Shown: positions 32,299 through 41,765, numbered from the stretch's first letter. The stretch: DNA of 64,000 nt from Chlorella sorokiniana (GCA_025917655.1 CP084612.1:558001-622000); one strand, 5' to 3'. Made by a program: numbers and translations. The notes: a model not told the origin generated them from the letters alone.

Positions 32299-32909
32299 CG
32301 ACATCAAGTCAGACAGCCAATCAGCCATTCACATGCTGAAGAATCCAGTCATCTCCCTTCGCTCCAAGCACATCGACATCATCCACCACTTTGCACGCGA
32401 GCGCGTCATCCGTGGCGAAGTCAACTTCAGCTACATCCCCACCGATGCCATGGTTGCTGACATCCTGACCAAGCCCGTGCCCACCAACAAGTTCAAGTAC
32501 TGCCGCGCAGCTATGGGCATCGCCTGAGTGCAGCGGCTGTGCAGCCTGCGTGGGAGTGTTGAGATGTGGCTGAGCCACATGTCCAGCCTGCACACCCGCA
32601 GCACATCTCCCCAGCTGCCACGTGGCAGACGCTGCTGACGTGGACACCCTTTCGTCATGCATGAGCTTGACCCGCCTAATATGCTCAGACACCCTTCGAT
32701 TATGCTTTCCCACTTTATTCTAAGTTGATTGACCCCCATGCCATGCATTTCTGTGCACCTGAGCCCCGCCGTCATGCCACTACCACAAACACTACCCCGC
32801 ATATGCCGGAATAATGCCAATAGTAGCATTGTGCTGCTCCAGCCTATTTAGCGCCATTCTGCGCCCTCTTTCATACTCTTGCGCTCTTTGTAACTACCTC
32901 CATCCAACA
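32299..32909 (+). mobile_element. CopA 3' end with complete LTR, plus orientation
   Basis: The last part of RNase H ([13 protein letters not shown] to YCRAAMGIA, stop at about 32525-32527), then a short purine-rich spacer and a full LTR at 32557-32909 (353 bp, TGTTGAG to CATCCAACA). The piece lies head-on against the minus-strand gag block that begins at 32910 and shares a sequence variant with the oppositely oriented LTR at 35384-35736. Confidence 0.88.
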
Positions 32910-34132
32910 GTCTGGGTTGGGCTGCAGGTACGCGTCGCCGATGAGGGTGGCCTCTCCGACGCTGCCGTTGCCGAAAGTGATGCGGATGGGCTGCGGCGCC
33001 GGGCGCAGGTTGGTGAGGAGTTGCTGGTGTGGTGTGATGTGCCGGCTCGCTCCAGTGTCCACGATCCAGTTGTCGCTGATGGTGTTGGAGGTGGTGGCGG
33101 CGGTGAAGGCGATGGCGCTGTACTGGGCGTTGACGCTGCGGTTGGAAGGCGGCGGGCGTTGGTTGAAGCGGCGGGCTTCCATGTCGCGGCGCTTCTTGTT
33201 GCACTCGTGGGCGTAGTGGCCAGGCTTGTGGCAGTAGAGGCAGGTGCCTTCGGCGTAGGCGCGGGCATCGCGGGAGGAGCGCTCGTCGACGCGGATGCCG
33301 AAGGTGCGTGGTGGGCCAAAGTTGGGTGGTGGACCGTTGAAGTTGGGCGGCCGCATGCGGGGGTTGCTGCTGCGGGGGCCACTGCCACGAGGGCCGTTGT
33401 TGCGGTTGATGCCGTTGATGTTGCGGGGAGCGCCATTGCTGTTGGAGTGCCGGTCGTCGCAGCGAGGATGGAAGGAGGCCATCAGGGCTGAGTCGGAGCT
33501 GCGGATGACGTCGGGCTTGGCGCGGCGGTGCTCGGCTTGCAGAAGGTGGGGCAGGATGTCATCCACGGTGAATGTGCCGGCGGAGGCGGTGGTGGTTTCG
33601 ATGACGGTGACGACTGTGTCGAAGGTGGAGGGCAGGCCAGCCAGGACTTGGCACGCCACGTCGATGTCTTCGACCTTGTGGCCGGCGGCGTTGAGCTGGT
33701 CTTGCAGGGCCTTGGCACGGTTGGTGAAGGCGGTGACAGTCTCGGTGGAGGCCATCTTCAGGGAGTTGAGCTCACGGCGCAGTTGGAGCTTGCGTGCGAA
33801 GGACTTGGCGGCGAAGATGCCTTGCAGAGTGGTCCAGGCTTGGTTGGCGGTGGTGCAGCGCAGGATGGTTGGCTGGTGGTGGGGCTTGACGAGGAGGCCG
33901 ATGTAGGAGAGGGCGAGCTCGTCTGCCTTGATGTCCTCGGGAGTGGTTGGGGCCGCGGTGCTGACGACGGTGTGCCAGCACTTCTTGGTGGTGAGGAAGA
34001 ACTTCATGTTGGCTGCCCACACTGTGTAGTTGTCCCAGTCCAGCCGCTCAATAGACATGCCGTCGGTCGCCATGATGTCCACGCTTGTGTGCAGACTGCT
34101 GACTGCTGACGGCTGGCGGCCGCTAGCAGGCA
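32910..34132 (-). mobile_element. CopA gag and protease region
   Basis: Copia gag on the minus strand, upstream limit about 34070-34132. It shows MSIERLDWDNYTVWAANMKF, the UBN2-type helices, a CCHC zinc knuckle (CLYCHKPGHYAHEC) and the start of the aspartic protease (IVDTGASRHITPH). The rest of pol is not attached: at 32909 the sequence changes to an LTR of opposite orientation. Truncated fossil. Confidence 0.9.
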
Positions 34133-34897
34133 CCTTGTGCCTCTGCTAGTGCGTGCTCGGAGGTGCCGCGGCAAGGGGTGCCGCAGATTGTGCCGCCGGA
34201 GATGGCTGGCGGAAAGGTGGGGAAGGTCGGTGCCTAAGAATAAGTAGCCGGTACGTGGCACACGAGGCCAGGCACCGAACGGGGAGCTGCGTGCCACACG
34301 AGGACAGCACAGCCCAGGCACTGACTTGGAGTAAAGGTACGAGAAGGGGAGGAATAGACGGGAAAGGGGGCAGGACAGGTGTGGGAGGCAGCGGCGCTCG
34401 ACGGCGCTAGGGCACTGCCTAAAGGAGAGTGCCCAGGGGGGCAAAGGCAGCGGCGCACTTAGGCGCTGGGGCACTGCCAGTAACGGAGGGGCCAGAGGGG
34501 CGGAGCAGCGGCGCACGGAGGCGCTAGGGCGCTGCTTGCACTTATCTTAAGTGGTTGTGACAGCGTAAAGCTACGGCAGTGGGTTGAGGCAAAGTGGAAG
34601 TTTAGTAACTTGGCGGGAGGCGGGGTATCGAGCTGGTCACAAGTGACCCAACTCGCTTACTCAGCTGCTACACAGCTGCTCAAGCAGCTGTCTCTTTGCG
34701 AGCAGGTGCTGTCGAAAGCAGATTTAGGCTGCCGGAAAGCAGAATTGAGCTGTCGGCTGCTGGCTGGCAGCTAGGCAGCAAAAGGCGCTGGCTGTGCGAG
34801 CGAAAGGCGGCGCTGTGCGAGCGAAAAGGCGCTGCTATGTGCGAAATGTGCCGCAAGCAAAGGCGGGCTTAGTCTGAGAGGCTTCGGTCGAAGGCGC

Positions 34898-35247
34898 TGT
34901 TAAAAGCGCCAACCCGGAGGTTAATTAGTGTGTGCCCACTTGTGGTGCCATATAGGGGCGTTGATCGTATTCCAACACTCCCCGAGCAACGTTCCGTATG
35001 CTCGCTTCGTACCTAACCACGATCGTGAAGGCAGGGCTGCTCCTCCGCTTCCGAGTGGAGAAACGTTTTACAGGCCGGAAACCTGGATGTCCCGTGATGG
35101 GAATCGAACCCACAATCTGTGGGTGTATGTGACAGCGCGCCCATCTAGCGCATTGGGGCCCATAACCTGTTAAAAGCGCCAACCCGGAGGTTAATTAGTG
35201 TGTGCCCACTTGTGGTGCCATATAGGGGCGTTGATCGTATTCCAACA
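34898..35247 (-). mobile_element. TRIM copy T3, complete 350-bp miniature LTR element
   Basis: Two LTRs of 80 bp (34898-34977 and 35168-35247), identical to each other, flank a 190-bp interior. The insertion is bounded by a perfect 5-bp target duplication, GGCGC at 34893-34897 and 35248-35252. On the minus strand: 5' LTR (TGTTGG...TTTTAACA), primer site GGTTATGGGCCCCA directly after it, interior, purine tract CTCGGGGAG, 3' LTR. It codes for nothing, so it must be moved in trans. Identical LTRs and a clean duplication mean recent insertion. Both LTRs differ from the other copies at a few shared positions, so this is a distinct subfamily. Confidence 0.92.
35085..35167 (-). promoter_or_regulatory. 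tRNA-like Pol III promoter in the TRIM interior
   Basis: On the minus strand a B box, GGTTCGATTCC (35100-35110), matches the consensus perfectly. About 42 bases before it lies a D-arm-like stretch, GCGCTAGATGGGCGC (A box about 35141-35152), the spacing found in tRNA genes. The D arm, T arm and the CAGATTGTGGGTTCGA part resemble eukaryotic tRNA-Arg. The acceptor stem does not pair, so it is not a working tRNA gene. The same unit is present in T1, T2 and the array at 43771-44384. Confidence 0.7.
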
Positions 35248-35383
35248 GGCGCCGTTCCGGAGGTCGAGGCGGAAGTGCTCGCGAGTGGTGCTCGGGGCGC
35301 TGGCAGCGAGAAAAGGCGTCTGGGGTGACGGCAAGAGCGTGTGCCGGACTCAAGGGCAGAGGAGGGAGCTGGGGCCCATAACC

Positions 35384-35736
35384 TGTTGGATGGAGGTAGT
35401 TACAAAGAGCGCAAGAGTATGAAAGAGGGCGCAGAATGGCGCTAAATAGGCTGGAGCAGCACAATGCTACTATTGGCATTATTCCGGCATATGCGGGGTA
35501 GTGTTTGTGGTAGTGGCATGACGGCGGGGCTCAGGTGCACAGAAATGCATGGCATGGGGGTCAACCAACTTAGAATAAAGTGGGAAAGCATAATCGAAGG
35601 GTGTCTGAGCATATTAGGCGGGTCAAGCTCATGCATGACGAAAGGGTGTCCACGTCAGCAGCGCCTGCCACGTGGCAGCTGGGGAGATGTGCTGCGGGTG
35701 TGCAGGCTGGACATGTGGCTCAGCCACATCTCAACA
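35384..35736 (-). repeat. CopA 5' LTR, complete
   Basis: 353 bp, TGTTGGATGG to ATCTCAACA on the plus strand. On the minus strand its end is followed at once by the primer site GGTTATGGGCCCCA. Its outer edge abuts a LINE fragment at 35737. Confidence 0.9.
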
Positions 35737-36450
35737 CTGCTCGTTGGGTGCTGTGGAAAACGAGCATCACATGGTGTTTGACTGCCCAAAGTATGCCCGC
35801 TTGCGAGCCGATTACAGTGAGTCCCTTTTTGGGGTCGGTCAGAGTCCGCCCAGCGGTCGGTTGGCGGGGCAGGGAACCTTGGCACAGTTCCTTGCGCAGG
35901 ATCCGGTGGCGGTGGCTAGCTTTGTGCACCGCTGCTACCGTTTGTCGTTGGCTGGAGACGACACCCACAGCAGCGATTCTGAGCCCCAGCCCCACCGCGA
36001 GGCGACCCCGGCTTGAGTGGGCCTACGTCGCCGTTCTCGCGGCCCCTGCCAGCCCGTGCCCGGCTTGCGTTGGATTCTTCTTTTTTTTTTTTTTTTTTTT
36101 TGAGGGGGTTGGATTCTTCCTTGCCTTTTCTGACTCTTTCACAGTTTGCCTTGCTTTGCATCCTTGTCATCATGCTTTGCTTGCGTGCTTGCTTGCCATC
36201 CCGTGTGCTTGCTGCATCTTGCATCTTCACCTCGTCGCGATGGGGGTGCGCGGGCCCGGGCTTTGACTCCCGTGCGCTGCTGGCCTGATGAGTTCCCGGT
36301 TTCGAGGGCCAGCCCGTTCCTGTCTGTTGGCTTCGGCTGCAACAGGGATGGGCCCGTTTGCGTCTGAGTTGCATGGGCCCTATGCCCCGTCTGCGAGGGA
36401 CAGTGATTGTCCCGAAGGCAGACGTTAAACCAGTGTAACATAACATAACA
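35737..36450 (+). mobile_element. LINE fragment 2: C-terminal end and 3' UTR
   Basis: The last part of a LINE ORF2 (VENEHHMVFDCPKYARLRADY, then FLAQDPVAVASFVHRCYRL, stop 36014-36016), typical of the zinc-knuckle region after the reverse transcriptase. A T-rich tract follows at about 36070-36100. The 3' UTR (about 36120-36420) is shared with 43500-43770. It ends in a perfect hairpin (GGGACA 36397-36402, TGTCCC 36408-36413) and a tail of three TAACA units (36436-36450), the kind of 3' end LINE reverse transcriptases use. The 5' end is missing. Confidence 0.75.
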
Positions 36451-36869
36451 CCTGCAACACATCTCCCCAGCTGCCACGTGGCAGGCGCTGCTGACGTGGA
36501 CACATTTTCGTCATGTATCAGCCCAACTTAGCTATTACGCGCAGACACCCTTCGATTATGCTTCCCCACTTTATTCTAAGTTGATCGACACAAACTGTTA
36601 AAAGCGCCAACCCGGAGGTTAATAAGTATGTGCCCATTTGTGGTGCCATATAGGGACGTTGATCGTATTCCAACACAAACGCCATGCATTTCTGTGCACC
36701 TGAGCCCCGCCGTTATTCCTCTGGCCACCCTGGATACCACCACTTCGGGCACCACTCCGCAAATGCCGGAATAATGCCAAAAGCAGCATTGTTCTGCTCC
36801 AGCATACTTAGCGCCATTCTGTGCCCTTTTCCATACTCTTGCGCACTTTGTAACTGCCTCCATCCAACA
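36451..36869 (+). repeat. Diverged CopA-type LTR with a nested TRIM solo LTR
   Basis: Related to the 353-bp CopA LTR but clearly older, with many differences. It lacks the first about 45 bp, lost where the LINE 3' end adjoins. It ends CATCCAACA at 36869 and is interrupted by the 80-bp TRIM LTR at 36596-36675. Confidence 0.8.
36596..36675 (-). repeat. TRIM solo LTR with 5-bp target duplication
   Basis: A single 80-bp TRIM LTR, TGTTAAAA to CCAACA, flanked by CAAAC on both sides (36591-36595 and 36676-36680). A solo LTR with intact duplication is what recombination between the two LTRs of one insertion leaves behind. It fixes the LTR limits independently of T3. Confidence 0.93.
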
Positions 36870-37060
36870 TGGGCGGCGTGAGGGGTTGGACAGGCCCAGC
36901 CGGATTTTTTTTTGGTTATGCCAATGAGTTGCTACACTTGTGTCAGTCGACGGGCATGCGCATTGCCAACGGCGGAGTGGCGGGCGATGAGACAGGCGCC
37001 TGCACTTGCTACCCTGTGGGAGGGTCGCTAGCCCATGTCTCAGGTGTAACAGCGCCCCCC
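36870..37060 (+). mobile_element. LINE fragment 3: endonuclease piece
   Basis: Codes for YANELLHLCQSTGMRIANG and DETGACTCYPVGG, nearly the same as part of 26740-26860. It lies between a CopA-type LTR and the CopB 5' LTR and is broken at both ends. Confidence 0.65.
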
Positions 37061-37194
37061 TGTTGAAAGTGGGTTCCTGTGAACCCTCTGTTCAGCCTGC
37101 CGACCTGCATGTGCCCTTGTTTGTCATCGTTTGTCGCCATCTGTCCTTGCTTGTCCGCGTCTGTCCTTGTTTGTCCCGGTCTGTCTCTAGACCT

Positions 37195-37380
37195 TTCTAG
37201 AAGCTTCTCGACCCGACTTCTCCAGAACATCCTTGAACATTCCAGAACATTCCAGAAGCTTCCGCGCGCATTCCGCTGCATGCTTCCAGAAACTTCCAGA
37301 GACTTCCGGAAGCTTCTACACACTTCCGTGCATCCGTTTCCAGATGCTTCTCGATCCTTCTGGAACCTTCTACAGCCTTC
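37195..37380 (+). promoter_or_regulatory. Dense heat-shock-element arrays in the CopB LTR
   Basis: Alternating GAA and TTC units at exact 5-bp steps, the binding pattern of heat-shock factor trimers. Unit starts: 37195, 37200, 37205; then 37235, 37240, 37245, 37250, 37255, 37260 (six perfect units); then 37284, 37289, 37294, 37299, 37304, 37309, 37314 (six of seven perfect); then a weaker series of nine from 37338 to 37378. The arrays end about 55 bp before the TATA box, a normal distance for an upstream enhancer. Confidence 0.88.
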
Positions 37381-37435
37381 CGTCCAGAAGCTTCCAGATC
37401 ATGCTGTGCATGCTGTGACTTTCTAGCCGGCGGCC

Positions 37436-37443
37436 TATATAAG
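37436..37443 (+). promoter_or_regulatory. TATA box of the CopB LTR
   Basis: TATATAAG in the 3' half of the LTR, just downstream of the heat-shock elements. It would start transcription within the last about 70 bp of the LTR, as expected for the U3/R border. Confidence 0.75.
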
Positions 37444-37532
37444 AGGCCTGTCGCCCTTGATGGCAACTTTTCCATCCTTTTATTTTCAGCTGTCTTGCCC
37501 ACCGGGCTGCTGCCCCTCGTGTAACTTCAACA

Positions 37533-37546
37533 GGTTACGGGCCCCA
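37533..37546 (+). promoter_or_regulatory. CopB primer-binding site (initiator tRNA-Met half-tRNA type)
   Basis: GGTTACGGGCCCCA directly follows the LTR. With one change it equals the site in CopA and the TRIM (GGTTATGGGCCCCA). Its complement, TGGGGCCCATAACC, matches the anticodon stem-loop of eukaryotic initiator tRNA-Met rather than a tRNA 3' end, as in Drosophila copia. Confidence 0.75.
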
Positions 37547-40500
37547 ACTCTACCCACGCGCCACGCCACCGTCGTTGAGACTCTGCTGAGTCTATCTACA
37601 CAGTCCGGAGACTTCTGGAAACACTCCTGCTGAGTGAGTGAGGCTCACCATGTCGGCTGAGGACAAGCCTGTGGTTGAGCGGCTGGACGTGGATAACTAT
37701 GCCACGTGGAGCATTCGCATGCGTGCGCTGCTCATCTCCAAGGGACTGTGGACAGCTGTCACCGGGGACAGCGGCGACAGCGACAAGGATCAGAAGGCGC
37801 TGGCACAGATCATCCTTCATGTGAAGGACCACCATCTCATGACGGTGGGCATGTGTGAGACAGCCAAGCAGGCCTGGGACATCCTGAAGGGCACCTACCA
37901 GGCAAAGACCAACGCCCGCAAGCTGCTGCTGCGGCGGGAGCTTACACAGCTCAAGATGAGCGCCACCGAACCGCTCACTGTGTATGCGGCGCGCACCAAG
38001 GACATTCAGACACAGCTGCGCGCTGCCGGCGAGGATGTGAAGGACCAAGAAGCAGCCATCCAGTTCCTGGCTGGACTGCCACCGGCCTACAACATGATCA
38101 GCACCGTGCTCATCAGTGGAGACAAGGAGCTGTCCATCGATGAGATGCTGCCCAAGCTACTTCAGGTTGAGCAAATGGCGCAGCCTGAGCGGTCCAGCGA
38201 GGCAGCATTGGCAGCCAAGCCCACCGGGGGCTTTGGCAGGGGTCGTGGCAACGGCAGCGGCAGCAAGCCTCAGCGCAGGGAGAGCCGCATGTGTTTTTAC
38301 TGTGGCCAGCAGGGCCACATCAAGGCTGGCTGCCCGCAGCTCAAGCGGGACCAGGCCCGCTCAAGCAGCAATGGCCAGCAGAACCGACGCACGGCGCCAC
38401 CGCGCCAGTTCAGCCAGCACGGCGCCGTTGCCCTGACGGCCAATGCAGCAGCGGCAGAACCTCGCAGCTTCATGCGCTGGGTCCTGGATACCGGTGCATC
38501 CCGGCACATGACAAACAACAGCAGCATCCTGCTCAACGCCCGCCCGCTGACTGAGGACGTCACCATCACCTTTGGCAATGGCGGCACAGGCAAGGCCACA
38601 GCCGTGGGAGAGGTGATGCTGCACACGGCCAATGCGTCTTTCCACCTCAGCGACGTGCTGCTGATCCCGGAGGCCACGGAGAACCTGATCTCCGTGCGGC
38701 ATGCCACCAAGCGTGGCGTGGAGTTCAGCTTCTACGCCGACCGCTGTGAGATCAAGCTGAAAGGGCGCACAGCAGCAGTTGCTCCAGCCACCGGCGACGC
38801 CATCTACTACCTCAATGGCTTCGGTGAGCAATGCAAGGAGCGCAGCCACCCAGCACTGGTCTCTCGCACCAAGGAGAGCCCTCAGCTCTGGCACGAGCGC
38901 TTTGGGCACTTGGGCTACGAGAACCTGGCCAAGCTGCCAAGCATGGTCACCGGCATGGCCACCACAGCAGATGAGTTCAGGGAAGCAGCCTTTTGTGAGC
39001 CATGCGCTCTGGGAAAGCAGCACCGCAGCCCGTTCCAGCAGTCACACAGCGCAGCGACACGGCCGCTGGCACTGGTGCACACAGATGTGTGCGGCCCGCT
39101 GCCTGTCACCTCCATGGGCGGCAGCAACTACTTCGTCACCCTTTTGGACGAGTACAGCAAGCTGTCAGCCGTGCAGCCACTCGCACACAAGTCCGACACA
39201 GCTGCAGCTGTCAAAGACGTGCTGACGCTGCTGGAGAATCAAACCGGCCACAGCGTGCAGCGCTTGCGCGCGACAACGGCTCAGAGTACATAAATGCCAC
39301 CCTGGATGCCTTCTGCCGCGACAAAGGCATCAAGCTGGAGACAACGGTGCGCTACACCCCTGAGCAAAACGGCGCTGCTGAACGCCTGAACCGCACCTTG
39401 ATGGAGAAGGTGCGCCCCATGCTGGCTGCCTCCGGTCTGCCCAAGTACCTGTGGGCTGAGGCGGTTGTCACCCCCAACTACCTGCGCAACCGGTCACCGG
39501 TGAGTGGGCGAGACAAGACGCCCTACGAGCTGTTCTTTGGCAGCAAGCCAGATGTCAGCCACCTGCGCACCTTTGGAGCGCGCGTCTATGCGTTGACGCC
39601 AAAGCAGCTGCGGAACAAGCTGCAGCAGACCAGCGAGCCAGGCAGATTAATTGGGTACCCAGCCGGTACCAAGGGCTACAAGATCCTGCTAGACAGCGGC
39701 CGCATCATTGTCAGCCGCGATGTGATCTTCGTGGAGCCCACAAGCACCTCCTCTGTCCCCGCGGACGGGCCCGCCGCCTCCGAAACTGAGCTCACCACTG
39801 ACGGAGAGGAGGATGCAGACAGCGGTGAGCCCGTGGGAGGAGAGGGTGCTGAGCCCGTGGGAGCAGAGGGTGCTGAGCCCGTGGGAGTAGAGCCAGCTCA
39901 GCCCTCAGCGCCAGTTGGCGGGGCCCCCGCCAAGCGCCACCCATGGCTGGCAAGCGCCCCAAGAGGGCGGCCACAGATGTGCCAGCAGCAGTCTGGCGTA
40001 ACGAAGGGTACCAGATCACCGGCCGCAAACGCAACCTGGCCGGAGCAGCTCACACAGCAGTGATCAGCGAGCCAGCCACCTTGGAGGAGGCACTGGCCTC
40101 TGAGCAGGGAGAGTTGTGGCAGCAGGCAGCCAACGAGGAGATGGCTTCTCTGCTGGCCCACAACACCTGGAGCCTGGAACCGGTGCCTCCCGGCGTCAAA
40201 CCCATTCCAGTTAAGTGGGTGTTCAAGGTCAAGCGCGACGCAGCGGGCAGTGTGGAGCGATACAAGGCCCGCCTGGTCGCCAAGGGCTTCCGCCAGCGAG
40301 AGGGCATTGACTATGAGGAAGTCTTTGCACCTGTCAGCAAGTACACCACGCTGCGAGCGCTGCTGGCGGTGGCAGCCTCCAACGACCTGGAAATCCACCA
40401 GCTGGACATTAAAACCGCCTTCCTCAATGGTGAGCTGGAGGAAGATGTGTGGATTCAGCAGCCACCCGGCTATGAGACCGGCGACAGCGGCATGGCCTGC

Positions 40501-41765
40501 CACCTGCACAAGTCTCTCTACGGCTTGAAGCAGGCGCCGCGTGCGTGGCATGCCAAGCTGAAGGAGGAGTTGGAGGCGATGGACTTCCACCCCTCAGCTG
40601 CTGATCCAGCCCTGTTCATCAAGTCTGGCCAAGACCCAGTCTTCTTGCTGGTCTACGTGGACGATATGCTGATCGTCACCCGCCTCATCTCTGACGTCAA
40701 TGAGACCAAAGGCAAGATCATGTCAGCCTTTGAGGCACGTGATCTGGGCGCTGCCACCTGCTTCCTTGGGATGGACATCCACCGCGACCGCAGCGCCCGC
40801 ACCATCTCTCTGGGTCAGCACCGCCTGACAGCAGACCTGTTGGACAAGTACGGCATGGTAGAGTGCAAGCCGCTGAGCACTCCAATCAGCACCGCCATCA
40901 AGCTGACCAGATCGCTTCCCTGGCCGCCAACAACACCTGGACCCTGCAACCTACACCTCCTGGCGTCAAGCCCATTCCAGTCAAGTGGGTCTACAAGGAG
41001 AAGCGCGACGCCAACGGCAACATCGAGCGCTACAAGGCCCGCCTCGTCGTCAAAGGCTTCCACCAACGCGAAGGCATCGACTACGACCAAGTGTTTGCAC
41101 CTGTCTCCAAGTACTCCACCCTGCGCACCGTGTTGGCCATTGCTGCCGACCTGGACCTGGAGATTCACCAGCTCGACATCAAGACCGCCTTCCTCAACGG
41201 CAAGCTGGACGAAGACGTCTACATTCAGCAACCTCCTGGCTACCACAACGGCAACCATGACCAAGCATGCAAGCTGAACAAGGCCCTCTATGGACTCAAG
41301 CAAGCTTCTCGAGCCTGGCATCGCACCCTGAAGACCGAGATCGAGTCCATGGGCTTCACCGAGTCGACAGCTGACCCAGGCCTCTTCATCAAGCTTTCCT
41401 CTCCACCAGTCTACCTGCTCATCTACGTCGATGACATCCTGGTCATCACCGCCGACACATCCATGCTGAGCTCCATCAAGAACCAGATAGCCACCGCCTT
41501 CGACACCCGCGACCTGGGCCCAGCCTCCTTCTTCCTAGGCATCGACATCATGCGAGACCGTGCCGCCAAGACCATCAAGCTGACCCAGACCCGTCACACC
41601 ACCGACCTGCTGTCCAAGTTCAGCATGGACAAGTCCAAGCCTTTCGACACACCCTCAAGCATCGCCTTCAAGCTCACCGCCGACGGAGACCCACTGGACA
41701 TCTCAGAGCACCCCTACTCCACACTCATCGGCTCCCTCATGTACCTGGCATCCTGCACCAGACCC

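Larger units (their letters stand above)
34133..35383 (-). mobile_element. CopA 5' leader, with TRIM insertion
   Basis: Untranslated leader between the 5' LTR (35384-35736) and gag. It starts on the minus strand with the primer site GGTTATGGGCCCCA right at the LTR edge. At 34380-34530 it holds degenerate repeats around GGCGCTAGGGC and GGCACTGCC. A complete TRIM lies at 34898-35247. No coding sequence is evident. Confidence 0.75.
37061..37532 (+). repeat. CopB 5' LTR
   Basis: 472 bp with perfect 7-bp inverted ends, TGTTGAA and TTCAACA. It contains the heat-shock-element arrays, a TATA box and, just after its end, the primer site. No second copy exists in the window, so its age cannot be judged from an LTR pair. 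Confidence 0.9.
37061..40907 (+). mobile_element. Ty1/copia element CopB, 3' truncated
   Basis: Second copia family in plus orientation. Parts: 5' LTR 37061-37532, primer site at 37533, gag from 37650 (MSAEDKPVVERLDVDNYATW, UBN2-type helices, CCHC knuckle CFYCGQQGHIKAGC), protease (VLDTGASRHMTNN), pre-integrase (WHERFGHLGYENL), integrase (HTDVCGPLPVTS, YTPEQNGAAERLNRTLM) and reverse transcriptase (IPVKWVFKVKRDAAG, LDIKTAFLNGELEEDVWIQQ, YVDDMLIV). It stops within the RT region, where sequence switches to CopA at about 40907; RNase H and the 3' LTR are absent. The remaining frame is broken in about two places. Fairly young, not intact. Confidence 0.92.

Noticed and set aside
35085-35167. A functional tRNA gene
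   Set aside because: D arm, T arm and box spacing are tRNA-like, but the 5' part does not pair with the CGGGACA at the 3' side to form an acceptor stem, and the unit is repeated inside a mobile element.
36070-36100. Poly(T) tract as the poly(A) tail of a processed pseudogene on the minus strand
   Set aside because: It sits inside a LINE 3' region with matching sequence on both sides; no retrocopied gene is attached.
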